Of a stretch of DNA of 64,000 bases, positions 59,107 through 64,000 are shown piece by piece. Below the pieces are notes generated by a model, which was not told the origin of the DNA, did no database searches, and worked only from the letters and a program-made list of their open reading frames with translations. How positions within the stretch are numbered: the stretch's first letter is position 1; each line of letters opens with the position of its first letter. This stretch comes from an uncultured Microbacterium sp. (GTDB lineage Bacteria > Actinomycetota > Actinomycetes > Actinomycetales > Microbacteriaceae), in assembly GCF_945952435.1 (NCBI RefSeq), contig NZ_CAMFHZ010000006.1:1-64000 (forward strand), read 5' to 3'. The position numbers were made by a program, and so were the translations under genes.

Positions 59107-59775
59107 TCAGACGACGAGGGCGATCGCGATCCCGTCCCACCCCTTGACCCCGACGGTCTGCAGGGCCGTGGCGTCGAACCGCGGATCGCGGCCCAGCATC
59201 TCCAGCCCTTCGCGGGTGCCGCGCACCTTCGGGTCCTCGGAGTCGGCGTGGACGATCTCGCCGTCCCGGCCGATATTGTCGACCACGACGACGGTGCCGC
59301 GGCGCCCCAGGCGGGCGGCCCAGTCCAGGTAGAGGGTGTTGGACTCCTTGTCCGCGTCGATGAAGACGAGGTCGAAGGGCTCGCCCCCGTCGAGGATCGG
59401 GAGCACCTCGGCGGCGCGCCCGATGCGGATCTCGACGCGCTCTCCCACACCAGCGGCGTCGAGGTTCGCTCGGGCCACGGCGGCGTTGTCGGGCTCCGCC
59501 TCGATCGTGACGACCGTGCCGCCCTCTCCCACGGCGCGGGCCAGCCAGATCGTCGAGTAGCCGCCGAGGGTGCCGATCTCGAGGATCCTGCGCGCCCCCG
59601 AGATCCGTACGAGCAGGTCGAGCAGCTTTCCGCCGACCGGGGCGACCTCGATCGCAGGCAGTCCGGCCGCGGCCTGCGCCGCGAGCGCGGCCTCGAGCGC
59701 GGGATCGTGCCCGACGAGGGTCTCGGCGAGGAATTCGTCTGCGGCGCGCCAGTTCGCGCGGGTGGAATCGGCCAT
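59107..59775 (-). CDS. SAM-dependent O-methyltransferase (CCoAOMT/COMT-like)
   Basis: 222 residues. ARRILEIGTLGGYSTIWLARAVG is SAM motif I, VVTIEAEPDNAAVARANL motif II, and DLVFIDADKESNTLYLDWAARL the metal-binding Asp region. It follows methyltransferase family 3 (class I, divalent-metal dependent). The substrate is unknown; catechol-like or small-molecule phenols are typical of the family. ATG 59775 start. Confidence 0.92.
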   Translation of the reverse strand: MADSTRANWRAADEFLAETLVGHDPALEAALAAQAAAGLPAIEVAPVGGKLLDLLVRISGARRILEIGTLGGYSTIWLARAVGEGGTVVTIEAEPDNAAVARANLDAAGVGERVEIRIGRAAEVLPILDGGEPFDLVFIDADKESNTLYLDWAARLGRRGTVVVVDNIGRDGEIVHADSEDPKVRGTREGLEMLGRDPRFDATALQTVGVKGWDGIAIALVV

Positions 59776-59826
59776 GACGTCAGCTTGCTCGAACCCCGCA
59801 GCCGGGGGCAAGGACCGGCGCGCGGA

Positions 59827-60834
59827 TCAGGCGGATGAGGACGCCGACGAGGCGGGAGGGGCCGGCGTCGCGACGGGGCGCGGCCGCGGAGGCGCCAGGG
59901 GCGGCTGCGCACGGAACTGCCGGGTGAGCGCGAGCACGACGATCACGAGCCCGCACACGATCCATCCGGACACTCCCAGCGGGCCGGCGAGCGCGAGATC
60001 CGTCTGCGTCGCCCCGAGCAGCACGACAAGGCCCGCGGCGGCGTTGAGCGCGCCGTGTGCGAGCACCGCGGGCCACACCGAGCCGGAGCGCAGCCGCAGC
60101 CAGCCGAAGAGGACGCCCCAGCCGACGCAGCCGACGATCATCAGCAGCACGCCGGTCGCGTCCATGCGCCCGAAGTTGTAGCCCAGCAGGATGACCGGCG
60201 TGTGCCAGAACCCCCAGATCGCGCCGCTCAGCAGCAGCGCGGGCCAGGTGCCCAACGGTCGGAGGGCGGGAAGCAGCCACCCGCGCCATCCGAGCTCCTC
60301 CCCGAAGGCGAAGACGGCGTTGAGGATCGCCGCGAGCGGGATCGTGGCGACCTGCGCGAGCACGATCACGGACGTGGGCGGCAACGCGGTTCCGGGCGGG
60401 ACCTTCGCGGCGAGCTCGGCGGCGAAGGCCGTGAACGCCCAGTCGGGGTGCACGAAGCCCAGTGCCACGGCCACGACCACCGTCAGCACCACGATCACGG
60501 GCGGGGCGAGCCACCCCAGCACGATCATCCCGACGACGCGCTTCGCCGGCCGCAGCGGCCAGAGGCCCAGGCCGCGCAGACGCATGCCCGGCGCCGGGGT
60601 GCGCAGCGCGAACGTGACGACGAGGGCCGCGAGCATCGGAGTCAGCATCATCGCCGGAAGGAGCACGGCGGCGAGCGGGGCGACCAGCCCGTCACCGATC
60701 CACAGGGGCAGGCAGACGAGCCAGGCCAGCGCGCACGCCAGCACGGTGTAGAGGATCACGGCACCCCAGCGCACGCGTCCGGGCACTCCCGGCGCCTCCC
60801 CCGCATCGGACGCCGATCTTTCCTGCGCACTCAT
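59827..60834 (-). CDS. CPBP-family intramembrane metalloprotease
   Basis: 335 residues, about eight membrane helices. The CPBP/Abi catalytic motifs are intact: EE179-180 with R184 (AFGEELGWRGW), and H211 in GAIWGFWHTPV; a later HGALN may supply another metal ligand. The C-terminal tail is Pro/Ala rich. Family members process prenylated or membrane substrates or protect against bacteriocins; no specific substrate can be inferred. GGGAGAG precedes ATG 60834. Confidence 0.92.
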   Translation of the reverse strand: MSAQERSASDAGEAPGVPGRVRWGAVILYTVLACALAWLVCLPLWIGDGLVAPLAAVLLPAMMLTPMLAALVVTFALRTPAPGMRLRGLGLWPLRPAKRVVGMIVLGWLAPPVIVVLTVVVAVALGFVHPDWAFTAFAAELAAKVPPGTALPPTSVIVLAQVATIPLAAILNAVFAFGEELGWRGWLLPALRPLGTWPALLLSGAIWGFWHTPVILLGYNFGRMDATGVLLMIVGCVGWGVLFGWLRLRSGSVWPAVLAHGALNAAAGLVVLLGATQTDLALAGPLGVSGWIVCGLVIVVLALTRQFRAQPPLAPPRPRPVATPAPPASSASSSA

Positions 60835-61062
60835 CGTCTCTCCCCTCGCACGTCGATTCTTCCCCTCGCGCGTTCTCGGCGACAGTGTGACGGGGCGGAG
60901 TGTCCGTAAGTCAAACGGCGCGTGTCGCCGCCGCTGAGGGGGCGCCGGCGCGGCGAGGGCCTGTCCGACCTCCTCAGCGTGCGGCGTGAAGACGCGCGGC
61001 AGGATTGTGGACGTTATCCACCCGATTCCCCCCGCCGCGGCGGTCGTCGGGAGACTGGGGGC

Positions 61063-61554
61063 ATGCGCATCACTCCCCGCCGCCTCGCCCTGGGCATGAG
61101 CCTGTGGCTTCCCAACCTGTTCAGCGGGATCCGTGTCCGTCGCTTCAGCGACGACTGGACGCGGGCGACGGTCGAGCTGCGGGTCACCCTCCTGACCCGC
61201 AACTACGTGAAGACGGCGTTCGGCGGATCCATGCAGGCCATGACCGACCCCTACTTCTTCATGCTCGTCATGCATCAGCTGGGCAGGGAGCACGTCGTCT
61301 GGGACACCCGGGGCGAGATCGAGTTCCTCCGTCCGGGCACGGGCGTTCTCACGGCAGAGTTCCACGTCCCGCCGGAGCGGATCGCCGCCATCCGCGAGCG
61401 CGCGGCCGGTGGGGCGAAGGTCCTGGAATGGTTCGAGACCGAGATCACGGACCGCTCGGGCGCGGTCGTGGCCCGCGTGCGTCGCGAGGTCTACATCCGG
61501 GAGAAGAAGCGCGTCACCGCGGCGACGAGAGACGCCGGTACGCCGAAGGGGTGA
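61063..61554 (+). CDS. DUF4442 hotdog-fold thioesterase-like protein
   Basis: 163 residues. GMSLWLPNLFSGIRVRRFSDDWTRATVELR and NYVKTAFGGSMQAMTDPYFFMLVMHQLG match DUF4442, a hotdog-fold family related to acyl-CoA thioesterases. GGGAG precedes ATG 61063. Its 3' end overlaps the convergent AraC-type gene by 41 bp. Substrate unknown. Confidence 0.9.
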   Translation: MRITPRRLALGMSLWLPNLFSGIRVRRFSDDWTRATVELRVTLLTRNYVKTAFGGSMQAMTDPYFFMLVMHQLGREHVVWDTRGEIEFLRPGTGVLTAEFHVPPERIAAIRERAAGGAKVLEWFETEITDRSGAVVARVRREVYIREKKRVTAATRDAGTPKG

Positions 61555-62311
61555 AGCCGAGCACCGCGCGGAAGTCGTTCGCGAGGTGCGCCTGATCCGC
61601 GTAGCCGAGATCCGCCGCGAGCGTGGCGAGATCCGTCGCAGGATCCACCCGGATCCGCTCGGCCGCCTCCTGCAGACGGCGACGGCGGATCATCGCGGCC
61701 GGCGAGAGACCGACGTGCCGGTGCGCGAGACGCTGCAGGGTGCGGACGGAGACCGCGAGGCGGGTCGCCGCCTGCTCGGGCGTGCGCACGTCGGGATCGG
61801 TCATGAGCATCTCGGACATCGCGTTGGCCTGCTGCGCGGGCGTCGGCAGGCCCGCACCCGGAGTCGCGCCGACCCGGGCGACGAGCCACGCGCACAGGAC
61901 GGCGGCGGCACGCTCGCGATGTCCGTCCCCCGAGTCCATCGCCGCGACCACCGCGCCGTGCAGCCCCGGCTCGTCGAGCAGCACGGCGCGATCGAGCAGC
62001 GCCGCCGGCGCATCGGTGAGCGCGGGGACCGCAGCCGGCCGCAGCAGAGCGCCGACCGCCCAGCCGCGTCCCGCGAGATCGCGATGACTCCCGCGGGTCG
62101 TCGCCCCGACGAGAACGACGCCGTTCCGCTCGACCACCAGGTTGAGCGCCGGATACGCCACGACGTCCTGGCGCGAGGAGCGGCCCGGCTCGATGTCCCA
62201 CTCGGGGATCCAGCACCAGCCGATCAGCTCCCGTGCGGCGGGCGAGGGCGGCAGGCGATGGAACTGCGGCAGTCGCGACGGATACAGCACGCCGCGGGTG
62301 GGGTTCACCAT
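61514..62311 (-). CDS. AraC-family transcriptional regulator
   Basis: 265 residues. The N-terminal sensor region (about 1-150, FHRLPPSPAARELIGWCWIP) is of the type common in AraC regulators of efflux or degradation genes. The C-terminal double HTH (about 165-265) has TRLAVSVRTLQRLAHRHVGLSPAAMIRRRRLQEA and LAADLGYADQAHLANDFRAVLGFTPSAYRR, the standard AraC motif. ATG 62311 lies 6 nt from TAGGCT (leaderless). The target is unknown; the divergent VOC gene is the closest candidate. Confidence 0.92.
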   Translation of the reverse strand: MVNPTRGVLYPSRLPQFHRLPPSPAARELIGWCWIPEWDIEPGRSSRQDVVAYPALNLVVERNGVVLVGATTRGSHRDLAGRGWAVGALLRPAAVPALTDAPAALLDRAVLLDEPGLHGAVVAAMDSGDGHRERAAAVLCAWLVARVGATPGAGLPTPAQQANAMSEMLMTDPDVRTPEQAATRLAVSVRTLQRLAHRHVGLSPAAMIRRRRLQEAAERIRVDPATDLATLAADLGYADQAHLANDFRAVLGFTPSAYRRLSSPR

Positions 62312-62317
62312 GCTCTG

Positions 62318-62323
62318 AGCCTA
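62318..62323 (-). promoter_or_regulatory. Leaderless -10 element of the AraC-type gene (TAGGCT)
   Basis: TAGGCT on the minus strand, 6-nt gap to ATG 62311. Confidence 0.6.
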
Positions 62324-62395
62324 GGACGCGGCACCGACGACGAGACCGCGACGGATGTGGCGCGGATCTGCAAGCCGCGGGAGGGTGCGCCTGCC

Positions 62396-62401
62396 TAGGG
62401 T
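62396..62401 (+). promoter_or_regulatory. Leaderless -10 element of the VOC gene (TAGGGT)
   Basis: TAGGGT, 6-nt gap to ATG 62408. Confidence 0.55.
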
Positions 62402-62407
62402 GGCCGC

Positions 62408-62944
62408 ATGAGCACAGACCAGAATGCGGCGCCAGGTCCCGAGCGGACGACCGGCGTCACCGGAGAGCACACCACGCAGGGCCGGCCGAACGGGGCGACC
62501 AGCCTGACCCCGTTCCTCGCGATCCCCGATGCGCGCGGCGCGATCGACTTCTACCGCGACGTGTTCGGCGCCAGGGTGATCGATGTCACGGAGTTCGGCG
62601 GGGTCGTCGCCCACGCCGACCTCGACTTCGGGCTCGGCACCCTGCAGCTCGGCGATCCGAATCCGGAGTACGGACTGGTCGCCGCCCCGACCGGCGATGC
62701 CGACTGCTATTCGATGGGTCTGTACGTACCGGACGTCGACGACGTGGTGCGGCGCGCGGTCGCCGCGGGAGCCACGATCCGCGAGGCGCCCTCGACCTTC
62801 GTCTCCGGCGACCGCTATGCGAGCATCCGGGATCCGTACGGGGTGCGCTGGTCGGTCATGACCCGCGTCGAAGACCTCTCCGAGGCCGAGAGCGCGGCGA
62901 GGGTCGCGGAATGGGCGGCATCGTTCAGCGCACCGGAGAGCTGA
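62408..62944 (+). CDS. VOC-family (glyoxalase/bleomycin-resistance type) protein
   Basis: 178 residues. Two paired beta-alpha-beta-beta-beta units: LTPFLAIPDARGAIDFYRDVFGARVI and SMGLYVPDVDDVVRRAVAAGATI, ending IRDPYGVRWSVM, the usual VOC finish. This is the PhnB-like subgroup. Function unknown; possible role in resistance or metabolism. It is divergent from an AraC regulator whose 3' end overlaps the DUF4442 gene. Its own 3' end overlaps the SGNH gene by 20 bp. Confidence 0.9.
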   Translation: MSTDQNAAPGPERTTGVTGEHTTQGRPNGATSLTPFLAIPDARGAIDFYRDVFGARVIDVTEFGGVVAHADLDFGLGTLQLGDPNPEYGLVAAPTGDADCYSMGLYVPDVDDVVRRAVAAGATIREAPSTFVSGDRYASIRDPYGVRWSVMTRVEDLSEAESAARVAEWAASFSAPES

Positions 62945-63806
62945 TCGCGGCGGCCTCACCCGGGCTCGCACGACGCACGGGCGGGGTCGTCCCGAGGTCG
63001 GCGAGCCCTTCCTCGGCCGCCGCGGTCACCGCGGGCAGGAGGGCGTCGGCCGTGCGCCGGTACCCGAGCGCGCTCGGATGGAACCGGTCGAGGCTGAACA
63101 TCTCGTCCGGCTCGTCCGAGAACATCGCCCCCACGGCACGACGCAGATCCACCGGTGTCGCCCCCTGCTCGATCGCCGCCTGCGCCTGGGCCGCGGCCAG
63201 CCGGCGGCTGAGGCGCGCCGCGATGGACCGCAGCGGCTGAGGCACGGGCCGCAGCGCACCGAGATCGGGGCAGGTGCCGACGACGACCGCGGCGCCGAGC
63301 GCATGCAACCAGGCGATCGCGTCCTCGAGGTGCCGTACCGAGACCGAGATCGGGATCCGGTGCGTGACGTCGTTGCCGCCGACCACGATCACCGCGACGT
63401 CGGGGACGTAGTCGTCCGCAAGACCTGCGAGCTGCGCGTCGAGATCGGGCGACTCGGATCCGACCACCGCGACCGTGCGCAACCGCACCGGACGGTGCGA
63501 CCGTCGCGCGAGGCCCTTCGCGAGCCGTCCTCCGAGGGTGTCCTTGCGGCGCTCGGCTCCGAGCCCCGCCGCGAGCGAATCGCCCAGCAGGAGCAGGTCG
63601 ATCGGCTCGCCCGCGAGCCGTGGGCGCCACACCCGGTCGGCGTCCAGCGCGTCCTCGCCCAGGGGCTTGCCGATCCGGCGACGCGCGATGCGCGCCTGCC
63701 GTGTGAGCAGCAGCCGCGCCGCGACCGCGGTGGCGCCCAGGAGCAGGGCGGCCGCCACGATCGCCAGTGGCCGGGAGCGGATCCGTTCGACAGTGCGCGC
63801 GGGCAT
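62925..63806 (-). CDS. SGNH/GDSL-family hydrolase
   Basis: 293 residues. An N-terminal membrane anchor (about 14-34) is followed by an SGNH domain: block I LLLLGDSLAAGLG (Ser), block III VVGGNDVTH, block V DRFHPSALGY (Asp and His). All four catalytic blocks look intact. It is a probable membrane-attached esterase or lipase; substrate unknown. ATG 63806 start. Confidence 0.92.
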   Translation of the reverse strand: MPARTVERIRSRPLAIVAAALLLGATAVAARLLLTRQARIARRRIGKPLGEDALDADRVWRPRLAGEPIDLLLLGDSLAAGLGAERRKDTLGGRLAKGLARRSHRPVRLRTVAVVGSESPDLDAQLAGLADDYVPDVAVIVVGGNDVTHRIPISVSVRHLEDAIAWLHALGAAVVVGTCPDLGALRPVPQPLRSIAARLSRRLAAAQAQAAIEQGATPVDLRRAVGAMFSDEPDEMFSLDRFHPSALGYRRTADALLPAVTAAAEEGLADLGTTPPVRRASPGEAAAISSPVR

Positions 63807-63884
63807 GCGCCGATCTCACCGCACCGAGGTGAACGGCGCGTGACGGTGGACGGTCCCGCGGGTCGGGCCGGCCCCGGCGATATC

Positions 63885-64000
63885 TCAGCTCAGCGGCTTG
63901 ACCTCGAGGGAGCCCACGGCGTCGCCGGAGCGGAGGCTCGCGAAACCGGTGTAGCCGTCGGCGGCCGCGCGTTCGAGCAGGGCCTTGAGGTTCTTCGTGC
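63885..64000 (-). CDS. C-terminal fragment of an unidentified protein (cut by window edge)
   Basis: The last 38 codons of a minus-strand gene, ending with TGA at 63887-63885. The peptide (NLKALLERAAADGYTG...GSLEVKPLS) is in a clear coding register but too short for me to assign. The start and most of the gene lie off-window. Confidence 0.6.
   Translation of the reverse strand, partial: TKNLKALLERAAADGYTGFASLRSGDAVGSLEVKPLS

Overview
The window is 64 kb of GC-rich chromosome from a high-GC Gram-positive bacterium. The best fit is Microbacteriaceae, probably Microbacterium. The evidence is an MtrA response regulator, a WhiB protein beside its usual actinobacterial partners (DUF3499, Rv3259-like protein, DUF5719, large GT2), a furA-katG pair, many GTG/TTG starts, and many start codons 6-9 nt downstream of a TAnnnT hexamer without a Shine-Dalgarno sequence (leaderless style). 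The genus is inferred. I see no tRNA, rRNA, CRISPR array, phage or transposon, and no gene-free gap above 300 bases.

Left flank (1-17.9 kb): a partial mtrA (minus) is divergent from a five-gene run (membrane protein, DUF4129, DUF4350, MoxR ATPase, DUF58). It is followed by furA-katG with an evident operator, an aquaporin, divergent SpoIIM/RDD membrane genes, and the conserved whiB block.

Centre (18.0-54.0 kb): one large surface-glycan locus. It holds two tandem O-antigen-ligase-like proteins and a galactofuranose module (GlfT1-like GT2, ABC exporter, UDP-galactopyranose mutase, and further on a GlfT2-like enzyme). It also holds a dTDP-6-deoxyhexose module (rmlA, rmlB, a stand-alone RmlC and two SDR enzymes). 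Further members are an RgpF-type rhamnan protein, several GT2/GT4 transferases, a Wzx-like flippase, and a second ABC exporter whose ATPase has a Wzt-type glycan-recognition tail. Modification genes are two acyltransferase-3 proteins and an AlgX/AlgJ-like SGNH protein. At the right edge a 1149-residue secreted protein carries three copies of a 270-residue repeat behind a possible lysozyme-like domain.

Right flank (54.0-64 kb): a GT4 transferase, a LytR-CpsA-Psr protein that could attach the finished polymer to the wall, purE-purK, a PH-domain protein, an O-methyltransferase, a CPBP protease, a DUF4442 protein, an AraC regulator, a VOC protein, an SGNH hydrolase and the C-terminus of an unidentified gene.

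Working model (inferred): sugar nucleotides (UDP-Galf, dTDP-L-rhamnose or dTDP-6-deoxy-L-talose) are assembled on lipid carriers by cytoplasmic transferases. The chains are exported by two ABC systems and possibly a flippase, polymerised or ligated and O-acylated outside, and anchored to peptidoglycan by the LCP protein. Convergent gene pairs in the window repeatedly end in inverted repeats that include both stop codons.
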